From NCBI GenBank assembly GCA_010672925.1, contig JAAHFP010000037.1, positions 1-63,103 on the forward strand: 63,103 nucleotides of DNA, read 5' to 3'. Source of the stretch: Symploca sp. SIO1C2 (GTDB lineage Bacteria > Cyanobacteriota > Cyanobacteriia > Cyanobacteriales > Coleofasciculaceae). Of this stretch, positions 23,365 through 32,645 are shown piece after piece (the first letter of the stretch is position 1; each line of letters begins with the position of its first letter). Below the pieces are notes generated by a model that was not told where the DNA came from, searched no databases, and was given only the letters and a program-made list of their open reading frames with translations. Position numbers and translations under genes: made by a program.

Positions 23365-26253
23365 CTACCACCTACCACCTTCCTGCAACACCTGCTCAAT
23401 TAATGCCTGATTTTCTTGACCCTCAGCTTGCTTGAAATATTCAATAGCAATTTGTCCTGCAATTGGTTTATCCTGAGCAATTGCCATTAGCAACTTCACC
23501 GTTTGACGGAGTTGAATTTTCTCTAATAACTGCCTAGTAGTGACAATGGGTAAAGTAACAGCAGCGATAACTAGTCCGATGATGGGAGGAACCACGGGAA
23601 GCCACCATCCCTGCAAAAAAGCTAAATAGGTAATCCCCAACAGTACCCCACTCGTGGTAACAACAGCGATCAGAATTGCTCTAGGAGACTTGAATTGCCA
23701 AGCTACAGCAGCTCCTAATCCGGACCACAGCAAAATCCACAACCACTCCCCTACTTCTGGCAAAACCCGCAATAGGGGTCTCCCATCCAACGCTGCACTC
23801 AAAAGTTGGCAGATGATGTTAGCATGTATTATGACCCCTCCCATTTGGGTAGGAACATCAAAAATGCGGCTACTGTAAGGGGTAGGAAACAAATCATTAG
23901 TACTTTCTGCTATAGAGCCAATTAAGACAATGCGATCGCGTACTGCTTCTGCCGGGAGCTTTTTGGCTAATAAATCCGTAATCGAGAAAGTCTGAAACTG
24001 TTCTTGGGTTCCATAATAGTTGAGTAAAATTTGATACCCCCCCACTTCAGTGCGAACATAGCCTCCATCATTGCTATTCAAGGGAACTATGATTGCTTTT
24101 CCTAGCTGTATCTGATGGGAATTATGAAACATCTCTAAAAAAGCATCTAAAACCTTGATTCTTCCTAGGTAAAAATGTAATTTATCCAGATATTTGTTGG
24201 ATAAGGATGTAGGAGTAATACCTTCAGCTTCTAGATATTTCATAGTCAACCGCAAACCCAAACTCAATTTTTGCTCATCTTCTGGGTACTTAACCGTCAG
24301 CAAGGCACGGCGAATTTTGCTATCTCCATCTAAGATCTGATCCGCAAAACCTACCTGAGATTTTTGAGCCAAAACTGGAGGTGGAGCAACTTGCGGTTCT
24401 ACTACTTTCTCAATACCAATTATATTCTGGCTATTTTGAAACAAGGTGACTAATTCCTGATAACCAGGTTCTACAGGTAAATCGCGATATAAATCTAGAC
24501 CAATAAGTCGAGGTTGGTAGCTTTTGAGAACCTGGAGCCCCTGAACTAATATCTGATCTGGCAGAGGATAGGTTCCAATTGCTTCAATGTCTGAGTCATC
24601 GATGGTAATAATCGTAATACGAGGGTCTAGGGCAGCAGGAGGACGTGCCTGAAAAAAGCGATCCAGTGTTGTCAACTCCATTCCTTGCAAGAGTCCAGTA
24701 AAACGGAACAGAATCACTGAACTAGCAACTAATCCGGCAATGTTCGCTATCCATCTTTTCCCAAGGCGTAGATTTTTCGATTTTCGCCTTGCAGTTTTCT
24801 GTGCATCTGCCAAGATATAAATTGCTTCCCTTGCCGCTTGGAGAGCAAACTGGGCTTTTTCTCGTTCAATTTTTTCCACGGCTAAATCACTTTCTACTGC
24901 GCGTTTTGCTAGGTCTTGACTAGCAGCTAAAAAACGATAATCTAGGTCTGATAGCTGCTTTTTATCTGCCCAAGCCAAGGCTTCTTGTAATGCCAATCCC
25001 TGTAACAGCAGTGACTCATCCTGTTGTCCAGAATTCCGCCAAGCTTGGAAACTTTGAGCGTAGGGACGCATATTTTCTAGCTGTTTAGCAACCCATTCTG
25101 AGTTAAAAACTGCTTGATAGATGGGATTTTTTGTCTTCAGGTATCCTTGCTGATTAATGACTAAACCCGACAGCAGTAGTTCAATCTGTTCTCGACTATC
25201 ATCAGTTGACACCTGGTTCCCTGCTAGAATTTGCTGATAGATACCCAATAAGCGTCCTGCCATTTGCTCATTGCTCAAAAGGCGATCGCGAATAGTCCGT
25301 AAATGCTCTGGCTCATCCTGAAATTCCCACTTATCAATAATCCTTGAGTGAACAATAGTTTCTACCCAAGATGCTTCTGTCTCTGTTAAAATACTCGAAC
25401 TACTGTTATTTGTTGGCTCTAAGTAACCAACTACAGGAGCCATTAAGGGAGAGTCGGAATTTTGAGGCAATGAATGCTGGGCTGCTAATACTAGCTGGCA
25501 CAATTTTTGAGTTAAAAACGGCTGTCCTCCTGTCCAAGCCAAAATTTCTTGGAGTACTACCTGGGTATTCCCTTCTCTAACTGCTAATCCCTGAGCTAAT
25601 GACTCAATTTTATCTTCTAAGGTAAAGCCATGTAGTTCTATCGCTTTACCAATATTAAATGGAGTACGGATTTTATCTCGAATTAAATCTGATGGTGTTG
25701 CTACCCCAAAGATAGCAAAGGTAATACGGTTGAATTCTGGATTAATTGCTCTGTGGTTATAGCAAAAACGAATTAGAGCAAAAAAATCATCTACAGGAAA
25801 AGACAAATTGAGAATACTATCAATCTCATCGATAAAAATCAAGATTCTTTCTTGCGGCAATTGGACAAGCAACACCTCAGCAATAAATTTACTAAACCGC
25901 TGAGTCAAAGAAAGCTCTTCCTGTTCTTTCCACCAAGCTTTTAAATTGAATTTACCTAAAAGATTAAATCCCAACCATAGCTCGGTAACAATGCCCTTAT
26001 ACCACTGCGTCGGGGTAATATTTTCGCTACCAATATTGGTCATATCAATAGTAGTGCATTTAAACCCTTCTGCTTGTAAGCGATGCTTGACTCGAACCAG
26101 CAGCGATGACTTGCCCATTTGCCGGGAATTGAGGATGTAGCAAAAATCACCAGCTTTGAGAGCTTCATAGAGTTGAGAGTCAGCTTGTCGCTCAACATAG
26201 CTAGGATCATCACTAGTTAAACTGCCACCGACTTGATATTGGTAATGAGCCAT
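23365..26253 (-). CDS. AAA-like ATPase domain fused to a CHASE2 sensor, membrane protein
   Basis: 962 residues. Residues about 1-400 are an AAA_35-like ATPase: YQVGGSLTSDDPSYVERQAD, Walker A ILNSRQMGKSSLL, Walker B ERILIFIDEIDSIL. A helical linker is followed by a first transmembrane segment near 500-517, then an extracytoplasmic CHASE2 domain (ITIITIDDSDIEAIGTYPLPDQILVQGLQVLKSYQPRLIGLDLYRDLP...VRDRIVLIGSIAESTNDLFPTPYS), then two to three transmembrane helices and a short cytosolic end. It should sense an external signal and couple it to ATPase output. It has no output kinase; that such fusions are uncharacterised is general knowledge. Confidence 0.9.
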   Translation of the reverse strand: MAHYQYQVGGSLTSDDPSYVERQADSQLYEALKAGDFCYILNSRQMGKSSLLVRVKHRLQAEGFKCTTIDMTNIGSENITPTQWYKGIVTELWLGFNLLGKFNLKAWWKEQEELSLTQRFSKFIAEVLLVQLPQERILIFIDEIDSILNLSFPVDDFFALIRFCYNHRAINPEFNRITFAIFGVATPSDLIRDKIRTPFNIGKAIELHGFTLEDKIESLAQGLAVREGNTQVVLQEILAWTGGQPFLTQKLCQLVLAAQHSLPQNSDSPLMAPVVGYLEPTNNSSSSILTETEASWVETIVHSRIIDKWEFQDEPEHLRTIRDRLLSNEQMAGRLLGIYQQILAGNQVSTDDSREQIELLLSGLVINQQGYLKTKNPIYQAVFNSEWVAKQLENMRPYAQSFQAWRNSGQQDESLLLQGLALQEALAWADKKQLSDLDYRFLAASQDLAKRAVESDLAVEKIEREKAQFALQAAREAIYILADAQKTARRKSKNLRLGKRWIANIAGLVASSVILFRFTGLLQGMELTTLDRFFQARPPAALDPRITIITIDDSDIEAIGTYPLPDQILVQGLQVLKSYQPRLIGLDLYRDLPVEPGYQELVTLFQNSQNIIGIEKVVEPQVAPPPVLAQKSQVGFADQILDGDSKIRRALLTVKYPEDEQKLSLGLRLTMKYLEAEGITPTSLSNKYLDKLHFYLGRIKVLDAFLEMFHNSHQIQLGKAIIVPLNSNDGGYVRTEVGGYQILLNYYGTQEQFQTFSITDLLAKKLPAEAVRDRIVLIGSIAESTNDLFPTPYSSRIFDVPTQMGGVIIHANIICQLLSAALDGRPLLRVLPEVGEWLWILLWSGLGAAVAWQFKSPRAILIAVVTTSGVLLGITYLAFLQGWWLPVVPPIIGLVIAAVTLPIVTTRQLLEKIQLRQTVKLLMAIAQDKPIAGQIAIEYFKQAEGQENQALIEQVLQEGGRW

Positions 26254-26541
26254 TGATAATTTACAAACTACCCGATGTTTAGCAGAGCAAAAACCTTTAC
26301 CTATATTCTGCCCTCTAAATATGCCATATTACCGATTTGAGGAACCAAAAGCTTCTAATAGTAACATAGAATTAAAGAATTGTATCAATTACTATATTTG
26401 ATGTATCAATAATAACTGTTTTATATTAACAATTACAAAAATACTGCTTAGGCCAATTAAGGTACAAATTGTCAGTTAGAAGTGCCTCAGGAGGGGAATT
26501 GGATAGTATCGTTGTTAAAAATCAAAAAATTAATTGGTAAC
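26254..26541. other. divergent promoter region for scpB and the CHASE2 gene
   Basis: AT-rich, with no gene. The run from 26380 to 26440 is especially rich in A and T, a likely site for both promoters. No specific operator is recognised. Confidence 0.5.
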
Positions 26542-27033
26542 ATGCCTCGTTTAGCCACCCAGATAGAAGCAATTCTCTACCTGAAGGGAAAACCTCTCCC
26601 CCTTGCGGAAATTTGTGAACATGCTCGATGCGATCGCTCAGAAGTAGAAGACGCCTTGATTGAGCTGATGTCAGACTATGGGCATAGAGACAGTGCCCTA
26701 GAAGTAGTAGAGACTCCCGCAGGTTATAGCTTACAGTTAAGGTCGTCTTTTGAGAACCTTATACAAAGCTTAGTTCCCCCTGAACTCGGTACGGGAGCCC
26801 TGAGAACTCTAGCCGCGATCGCTCTGAAAGAACCAGTTGCCCAAACTGACTTGATCAATCTGCGGGGCAGTGGTGCTTACCAGCACATCCATGAACTAGT
26901 AGATCTCGGATTTGTAAGAAGACGCCGACAAACTGATGGTCGTTCTTACTGGTTAAATGTCACAGACAAATTTCATCAACACTTTGAGCTCGATCAGCTG
27001 TTGACAACACCAACAGCCAGCTCCCAAGCTTGA
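26542..27033 (+). CDS. scpB: segregation and condensation protein B
   Basis: 163 residues from ATG 26542 (MPRLATQIEAILYLKGKPLPLAEI). Two winged-helix domains are visible: residues 1-80 with LEVVETPAGYSLQLRSSF, and 90-150 with LRTLAAIALKEPVAQTDLINLRGSGAYQHIHELVDLGFVRRRRQTDGRSYWLNVTDKFHQHFEL. ScpB binds ScpA and SMC to form the chromosome-condensing complex. The N-terminal extension to 26482 has no family support. It has no scpA neighbour here, which is usual in cyanobacteria. Confidence 0.93.
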   Translation: MPRLATQIEAILYLKGKPLPLAEICEHARCDRSEVEDALIELMSDYGHRDSALEVVETPAGYSLQLRSSFENLIQSLVPPELGTGALRTLAAIALKEPVAQTDLINLRGSGAYQHIHELVDLGFVRRRRQTDGRSYWLNVTDKFHQHFELDQLLTTPTASSQA

Positions 27034-27039
27034 AAGGGG

Positions 27040-27320
27040 AGGTATTTAAGACTGTTTTAATGGATATGTTAGAATGCGGTTGGTTGGAATCCCCACGGTG
27101 GTGGCATGTTAAGACTCCTCGAACCGGAAAGCCTGCATAAGTGGCAACAAGTTGGGTAACGCAAACCACGTAAAACCTAGCGAGTGTAAGTCTCTCCAAG
27201 GCTGTAAGTAAGAAACACTTTCGTCTTCGGTGCGGTGGGGCATCCCGTGTCGTTAATAAAGCTCAGTTAATGTCCGACGGTTTACCGGGAGTCGCTGAGA
27301 AGTCTACATTTACCCTACAA
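27040..27320 (+). ncRNA. unexplained GC-richer, hairpin-rich stretch, possible structured RNA
   Basis: This 280-bp gap between scpB and DUF760 is clearly more GC-rich and stem-forming than other gaps. Examples are gcggtt...aaccgg, gtggcaac...accac, and a dense core with gtcttcggtgcggtgggg, gtccgacggtttaccgggagtc and gtgtaag. It has no good open frame beyond a 24-codon one. It does not match rnpB, tmRNA, 6S, SRP RNA or a tRNA as far as I can judge. It could be a novel leader or trans RNA, a TnpB-omega-type RNA remnant or an intron remnant. Strand assumed from gene direction. Confidence 0.35.
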
Positions 27321-27376
27321 AGTAAGTGTGGGAGTATGTCACAGTAGAGCTAAGTAGGTCAACACTTGGATCCCTA

Positions 27377-27745
27377 ATGGCATTTAACCCTAACTTCTTC
27401 GGTTCCCAGTCTGATGATGAGATAGTTAACCAACTTCTTAAATATCTCAAAAATCAATCCCCTGATGTATTGTCGCGGGTTGCTAAATCTGCCAGTCCTG
27501 AGATTCAGCAAATTATTTCTCAGAATGTTTTGAGTATGGTAGGAATGCTTCCTTCAGAAAATTTCAATGTGCAAATTTGCACTAACCGGGAAAATTTAGC
27601 TGGATTGCTGGCTTCAGCCATGATGACTGGTTATTTTTTGCGTCAGATGGAGCAAAGAATGGAATTAGAGAAAAATTATTGTGACTCAGTTCCTTGGCGT
27701 CAAAAGCCACCCCAGGATGACAAGCCAAATGATTCTTCGGAATAA
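27377..27745 (+). CDS. DUF760 family protein
   Basis: 122 residues from ATG 27377: MAFNPNFFG...EIVNQLLKYLKNQSPDVLSRVAKSASPEIQQIISQNVLSMVGMLPSENFNVQICTNRENLAGLLASAMMTGYFLRQMEQRMELEKNY. The helical LLKYLKNQSPDVLSRVAKSASPEI and the MTGYFLRxMEQR.EL segments define DUF760, restricted to cyanobacteria and plastids. Its molecular function is not known. The C-terminus (PPQDDKPNDSSE) is a disordered acidic tail. The longer frame from 27326 is unsupported. Confidence 0.85.
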   Translation: MAFNPNFFGSQSDDEIVNQLLKYLKNQSPDVLSRVAKSASPEIQQIISQNVLSMVGMLPSENFNVQICTNRENLAGLLASAMMTGYFLRQMEQRMELEKNYCDSVPWRQKPPQDDKPNDSSE

Positions 27746-27969
27746 TCCCTAGCCTTTAACTCCCGCAACTTGGGGATTTGGTGAAAATAGATTGTAGCCG
27801 TAAAGTGGTGTGTTACGCTCAGCTCTAAGCTGAGCATTCCCATTGGGTATATAGTATACCGAAAGATAGGCGCATTATGGGGATTAAGCCACCTTAAAGG
27901 GTATGGAATTCTCTCTTGTCGGAGTAGTCTTTGCCAGAGCCAGCCATTCTCAGGAACAATTGTACTAAG

Positions 27970-28623
27970 TCACTGGCGTTGAAAGACTACCGAAAGGTTG
28001 TTAGCGGGCATCTGGTAAGTCGTTAACAAACTTAGATCCCTAGCTCTAGCTACTTCTACCACATCATTTAGATCTCGCACTCCCCACTGTGGGTTTTGAC
28101 TCCGCAAAGTTGCATCAAAGGCTGCATTACTCGGTGCTGTATGCTTGCCATCTTGTTTAAATGGTCCATACATATAAAGGATTCCCCCAGATGGAAGAAT
28201 GCGACTTGCCCCTGCCATTATTCCCAAACAAGTTAACCAAGGTGCAATATGAATCATATTGATATTCACCATAGCAGTTAGGGGAAAGGTCTCAAAATCA
28301 AAACTTTGCAGCCATGTTGGGGATACTCTGGTTTCGACAGGCCAAACCGAGTCACAAACATCCAACTCTAGGGGTGGATACAGATTATCCACTGGTTGGT
28401 AGGTCTGCCAAGCTTCAATACTGGCAAGTAATAAAGGATTAGGTTCCGAAGGCAACCATTTCCGGTTACCCATACGGGGAGCAAAAAAGACCCCATGTTC
28501 ACCAGTACCACTAGCTATTTCTAATACCGTACAATTATCCGGCAGAACTTGCTGTAGTACTTCTAGGATAGCCTCACGGTTGCGTTTGGTTGCTGGTGCA
28601 TATTGTCTAGCATCATCAGTCAT
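27970..28623 (-). CDS. DUF938 family SAM-dependent methyltransferase-like protein
   Basis: 217 residues. The DUF938 signature starts at ARQYAPATKRNREAILEVL, followed by motif I VLEIASGTGEHGVFFAP and later MVNINMIHIAPWLTCLGIMAGASRILPSGGILYMYGPFKQDGKHTAPSNAAFDATLRSQNPQWGVRD. This is a complete, normal-length member. The substrate is unknown in the family. Confidence 0.92.
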   Translation of the reverse strand: MTDDARQYAPATKRNREAILEVLQQVLPDNCTVLEIASGTGEHGVFFAPRMGNRKWLPSEPNPLLLASIEAWQTYQPVDNLYPPLELDVCDSVWPVETRVSPTWLQSFDFETFPLTAMVNINMIHIAPWLTCLGIMAGASRILPSGGILYMYGPFKQDGKHTAPSNAAFDATLRSQNPQWGVRDLNDVVEVARARDLSLLTTYQMPANNLSVVFQRQ

Positions 28624-28710
28624 ATATTTTCTGGAACTCTAACTCTTACCAGAAGCATTTTCCCAAAAGAGAGCAGTTTTTTGATTTTTGCTTGTTCTCT
28701 CTTCCGGTAG

Positions 28711-28790
28711 ACAAAGGCAAGCAAGATGTTTATTGAGACAAAGACAGGCAAGATGCCTGTTGAAACAAAGACAGGCAGGATGCCTGTTCC
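28711..28790. repeat. acaggcaggatgcctgt tandem repeat
   Basis: Units acaggcaagatgcctgt and acaggcaggatgcctgt, each a small palindrome, are spaced by tgaaacaaag, with a decayed third unit to the left. They are related to the 11224-11440 array. Confidence 0.75.
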
Positions 28791-28808
28791 ACAATAGATA
28801 TATATATA

Positions 28809-28892
28809 CTATTCCAGCTTTTCACTAAACAGAGCCTCAAGCATAACCATAAATCCAGCAAGGTAGCTCATCAGAAATAATAATGCCAACAT
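28809..28892 (-). CDS. putative 27-residue membrane peptide
   Basis: M-L-A-L-L-F-L-M-S-Y-L-A-G-F-M-V-M-L-E-A then LFSEKLE. It is a single hydrophobic helix with a charged C-terminus. A perfect Shine-Dalgarno (ggaggtg) lies 8 bases before the ATG, rare in this window and strong support for translation. It could be a small subunit of a membrane complex or a type I-toxin-like peptide; I do not recognise it. No standard gene caller would report it because of its size. Confidence 0.55.
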   Translation of the reverse strand: MLALLFLMSYLAGFMVMLEALFSEKLE

Positions 28893-29024
28893 AAAATTCA
28901 CCTCCATTGATAGATACACAGATCTAACTGGAGGTAAAGAACAATAGTTACATTTGTTTACATATTTTCAAAATTCGCAATTATTAAGTTATCAATTCTC
29001 AATCTACTAGCGTGGTATAGCTAA

Positions 29025-29963
29025 GATTTTGTATTAATATCAATCAGTAATTCTAAGGAGCAAGATGCTCCCACTAAATTTAATAAATATTCCCTAGAGA
29101 TTGAACATCAAGAAGATGATAAACCGCCCAAAATGCGTAGGGAAAAGTTGACTTTTGATCACCATCCACTATCAGAGTTTGTCATTGAGGAGCAAGAGGA
29201 CAAACGGATAGAGCAAGCAACCATATATAAAGATAATCTTCCTGATAATAGCTCAGTACTCCCATTTGTTGACTCATCCCGTTCTGTTGTTAGTGCTATT
29301 CCTGAAAAACGAGATTATCAAAAGTTGACTTGGTTTAAAAAACATATAGCTCGATTTATTATCGTACAGATCAATCCCTTTGCCATGAGTGCAGAAAGTC
29401 GTAAGGAAGATCCCTACCCGGTATGGGATATGTCCAACTATGCTGCTTGGTTTAGCTATCTCTCTGGTAACCAAGGTGAAATTTTTAACCTTACCCTGAA
29501 GTTACAAGAGATTATCAAGGGATTTGACTTTTTCAAAAATGAACGATCTGGCACAGCAAAAATCTTATCATTATCTTTTCCCCATCTCGGTAAAGAACCT
29601 TATAAACTTACTGAAATCTCAGATGGACAAAAAGCCTTGATTGCCCTTTATACATTAATATACTGTGCTCCAGACGAAGATTATACTTTATGTATTGATG
29701 AACCAGAAAATTTTCTTGCTTTACCAGAAATACAGCCTTGGCTTAATGCACTTTTTGACCAATATTCAGAAGAGAGAAGTCATGGACAGGCGATAATTAT
29801 TTCTCATCACCCTGCATTAATCAACTATTTGGCTAGCAGTTCAGGTCACTGGTTTGAGAGAACAGATGAGGGTCTTATCCGTTTACAACGCATTACACAT
29901 GAGCAAGATGGTGGATTATCCCTGGCTAAGCTTATAGAACTTGGGTGGATTTATGACGAATAA
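29025..29963 (+). pseudogene. 5'-truncated AAA_21-type ATPase
   Basis: An open frame runs from 29025 with no start codon until ATG 29133, yet the codons before it (SKEQDAPTKFNKYSLEIEHQEDDKPPKM) read as real protein. The body has the signature-like EISDGQKALIALYTLIY, Walker B YTLCIDEPENFLALPE and the switch His in AIIISHHPALINYL. Walker A and about 100 N-terminal residues are missing. The protein cannot be an active ATPase. It is followed by a remnant of its partner gene. Relatives are ABC-type ATPases paired with a TOPRIM-like protein in defence loci. Confidence 0.7.
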
Positions 29964-30012
29964 AAATAAAGAAATAGAAGTAACTATTTTATGTGAGTCT
30001 TGTATAATATAA
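29953..30012 (+). pseudogene. 5' remnant of the ATPase partner gene
   Basis: Overlapping the ATPase stop (ATGACGAATAA), a 19-codon frame reads M-T-N-K-N-K-E-I-E-V-T-I-L-C-E-S and then stops. The pattern IEVTILCE is how the second gene of such ATPase pairs (a DUF4276/TOPRIM-like protein) usually begins. The remainder is gone. Identification rests on this short stretch and the overlap. Confidence 0.4.
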
Positions 30013-30058
30013 TAAAGCTTAAATTTCTGTCGTCTTTTCTCAGCTATGGAGATACACA

Positions 30059-30313
30059 ATGACTGTACAGTTCCGAGAAAAAGCTTTAATGGCATATGAA
30101 ACAATGCCATTAAAGCAAAAAACTAAAGTTGCTCAGGTAATAGAACAGTTAGATATAAATAACCTTCAACATTTAAACTCTCACGTATTAAAAAATAAAG
30201 ATTTAGATACATGGGTAGTAAGAGTAGACAAAACTGTACGACTACTTTTTACAAAAAAAGAACAGGGTTTTTTGATCATTGATATTATTGAACACAATAA
30301 GGAAGATTATTAG
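30059..30313 (+). CDS. RelE/ParE-like toxin-fold protein
   Basis: 84 residues, MTVQFREKALMAYETMPLKQKTKVAQVIEQLDINNLQHLNSHVLKNKDLDTWVVRVDKTVRLLFTKKEQGFLIIDIIEHNKEDY. Helical hairpin first, then strands TWVVRVDKTVRLLFT and FLIIDIIEH, as in RelE/ParE-type toxins. No antitoxin gene accompanies it. GGAG is present before the ATG. Its stop codon overlaps the start of the Shedu-like gene by one base (TAGTG), so the two are co-translated. Confidence 0.7.
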   Translation: MTVQFREKALMAYETMPLKQKTKVAQVIEQLDINNLQHLNSHVLKNKDLDTWVVRVDKTVRLLFTKKEQGFLIIDIIEHNKEDY

Positions 30314-30972
30314 TGATCACACTTTTTCCTCATAAGTTTGACATCCAAGAGTGTGAGAGAGAACTCCAGGAATTGAAAACATTATTAACAAAAAAATTAG
30401 AAATTGCCGAGACTGGAAAGAATGGACTACAAAAATTTTTTTCAGATCGGCCAAACCTAATCCTTTTGCTTGGATATTGGCATTTTGGTCTAGAGCCAGC
30501 CCTTTATAAGCCTGAGGTAAGTTTATTTAGCAATGAGTTTAGAGCTGATTTTGTTGTTGCTGATCGACAGAAAAAGAAATTTGTTTTCATTGAATTTGAA
30601 GATGCAAAAGAAAATAGTATTTTTAAGATGAAGTCTGGACAGTCAGATTCATCGAATACTAGTTATGAGTGGTCTCCTAGGTATGAACATGGCTTGAGTC
30701 AAGTTATCGACTGGTACTATCGCATGGATGATTATGAAAGAACCAATAAATTTGAAGAGTATTTTGGTCATAATCAAGTGAACTATACTGGTCTACTCGT
30801 TATTGGCAGGGATCAATTTCTTCAACAATCTGGATTAATGAAAAGATTTTTATGGAGATCAAATAAAACTATTATCAATAGTAAACCTCTTCATTGTATA
30901 ACTTTTGATAAATTACTTGAGGAGTCAATGGAAAAACTATCAACAATTAAAATCTGTAAAGATTTGGACTAG
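30313..30972 (+). CDS. Shedu-like (DUF4263-type) nuclease, second copy in the window
   Basis: 219 residues from GTG 30313. The core FRADFVVADRQKKKFVFIEFEDAKE followed by YEHGLSQVIDWYYRMDDY matches the A-D-F...E-x-E...Q-x-x-x-W/Y pattern of the Shedu family; YTGLLVIGRDQFL is the later strand. As in the gene at 3868, the position expected for Lys of E-x-K holds Glu. It is shorter (single domain). It overlaps the RelE-like gene by one base. It may be a nuclease effector; activity is uncertain. Confidence 0.6.
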   Translation: MITLFPHKFDIQECERELQELKTLLTKKLEIAETGKNGLQKFFSDRPNLILLLGYWHFGLEPALYKPEVSLFSNEFRADFVVADRQKKKFVFIEFEDAKENSIFKMKSGQSDSSNTSYEWSPRYEHGLSQVIDWYYRMDDYERTNKFEEYFGHNQVNYTGLLVIGRDQFLQQSGLMKRFLWRSNKTIINSKPLHCITFDKLLEESMEKLSTIKICKDLD

Positions 30973-31145
30973 TTTTTGCCAAGGGACGGTTTTGGTTGTG
31001 CAATTGTCTTCTCAATGAGAGGATAGGCTATTGTACTCATGCAATTAGACTAATAACCAAGGACAGATCTACAATTAAAGGTTCAAGCCTTTGAATAAGG
31101 GTGCTTGATCACGATCCTTTAGATTTCCAATGATCATCTTGGCTA

Positions 31146-32549
31146 ATGAGTGAGAGAACATTATTTGATAAAGTTTGGGATAACCATACTGTAGGGACTC
31201 TACCTTCCGGACAAACCCAGTTATTAATCGGCTTACACTTAACTCACGAAGTTACCAGCCCGCAAGCCTTTGCGATGCTGCGGGAAAGGGGACTAAAAGT
31301 GCTTTTCCCAGAGCGCACGGTAGCGACAGTAGACCATATCGTTCCCACAGATAACCAAGCCCGTCCTTTTGTTGATGTCCTAGCAGAAGAGATGATGCAA
31401 GCGATAGAGAAAAACTGTAAAGACTACGGAGTTAGATTTTACAATATTGGCTCTGGTAGTCAAGGTATTGTCCATGTGATTGCACCAGAGCAAGGTTTAA
31501 CCCAGCCAGGAATGACCATAGCTTGCGGCGATTCTCACACTTCAACTCACGGTGCTTTTGGTGCGATCGCTTTTGGTATTGGTACTTCTCAAGTCCGGGA
31601 TGTCTTAGCTTCCCAAACTTTAGCACTATCTAAGCTCAAGGTTCGCAAAATTGAAATCAATGGTAAATTGCAACCTGGAGTTTATGCCAAGGATGTGATT
31701 CTACACATTATCCGCAAGTTAGGTGTTAAAGGTGGTGTTGGCTATGCTTATGAGTTTGCCGGTACTACCTTTGAGCAGATGACTATGGAAGAACGAATGA
31801 CTGTCTGCAATATGTCCATTGAAGGTGGTGCTCGTTGTGGTTATGTTAACCCAGATGAGGTAACCTTTGCTTATCTCAAAGGCAGAGACTTTGCTCCTCA
31901 AGGAGAAGATTGGGAGCAAGCAGTAACTTGGTGGAAGAGTATCCGCTCCGATGAGGATGCGGTCTATGATGATGTGGTAACCTTTGATGCTGCCGACATT
32001 GCACCAACCGTCACTTGGGGAATTACGCCAGGTCAAGGAATCGCTGTCAATGAAGCAGTTCCCATACCTGATACTATGTCAGAAAGTGACCGTGCGATCG
32101 CTCAAGAAGCCTACCGCTATATGCAACTAACTCCAGGAGAACCGATTCAAGGCACTAAGGTGGATGTTTGCTTTATCGGTAGCTGCACTAATGGCAGACT
32201 CAGTGATTTACAAGAAGCAGCCAAGTTTGCTGAAGGGAAGCAAGTGGCTGAGGGAGTCAAAGCATTGATTGTACCAGGTTCAGAGCGAGTCAAACAGGAA
32301 GCAGAAGCTCAAGGATTAGACCAAATCTTTCTCCAAGCTGGATTTGAGTGGCGAGAACCAGGATGTTCTATGTGTCTAGCGATGAATCCCGATAAACTCG
32401 AAGGTAGTCAGCTGAGTGCTTCTTCTTCCAATCGCAATTTTAAAGGGCGTCAGGGTTCTTCAACGGGACGCACTTTACTTATGAGTCCGGCTATGGTAGT
32501 AGCTGCGGCTGTCAAGGGTGAAGTTGCTGATGTGCGGGAGTTGATTTAG
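31146..32549 (+). CDS. leuC: 3-isopropylmalate dehydratase large subunit
   Basis: 467 residues, the normal length. It isomerises 2- to 3-isopropylmalate in leucine synthesis together with LeuD. The 4Fe-4S ligands are Cys 347 ([10 protein letters not shown]), 407 and 410 ([11 protein letters not shown]). Aconitase-family motifs are present: [48 protein letters not shown]. leuD is not immediately downstream; a CRISPR array follows instead. Confidence 0.98.
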   Translation: MSERTLFDKVWDNHTVGTLPSGQTQLLIGLHLTHEVTSPQAFAMLRERGLKVLFPERTVATVDHIVPTDNQARPFVDVLAEEMMQAIEKNCKDYGVRFYNIGSGSQGIVHVIAPEQGLTQPGMTIACGDSHTSTHGAFGAIAFGIGTSQVRDVLASQTLALSKLKVRKIEINGKLQPGVYAKDVILHIIRKLGVKGGVGYAYEFAGTTFEQMTMEERMTVCNMSIEGGARCGYVNPDEVTFAYLKGRDFAPQGEDWEQAVTWWKSIRSDEDAVYDDVVTFDAADIAPTVTWGITPGQGIAVNEAVPIPDTMSESDRAIAQEAYRYMQLTPGEPIQGTKVDVCFIGSCTNGRLSDLQEAAKFAEGKQVAEGVKALIVPGSERVKQEAEAQGLDQIFLQAGFEWREPGCSMCLAMNPDKLEGSQLSASSSNRNFKGRQGSSTGRTLLMSPAMVVAAAVKGEVADVRELI

Positions 32550-32599
32550 TCATTGGTCTTTTGTCCTTTGTCATTTGTACTCATGACTGAATAAATCCT

Positions 32600-32645
32600 G
32601 TAGAGACGTTGCATGCAACGTCTCTACAACATGGCGCGTCTCTAC
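32600..32645. repeat. perfect 28-bp palindrome plus half-site
   Basis: gtagagacgttgca and its exact complement tgcaacgtctctac abut at 32600-32627; another gcgcgtctctac follows to 32645. Same family as 11879-11930 and 16069-16120. It may serve as the leuC terminator. Confidence 0.8.

Noticed and set aside
27060-27140. tRNA-like GGTTxxAATCC T-arm
   Set aside because: ggttggaatcc lacks the TTC loop, and no acceptor or anticodon stem can be built around it.
27040-27320. RNase P RNA, tmRNA or 6S RNA
   Set aside because: The words tgggtaacgc and ggaatcccc recall rnpB or tRNA pieces, but the conserved rnpB core (gaggaaagtccgggctc) and tmRNA ends are absent.
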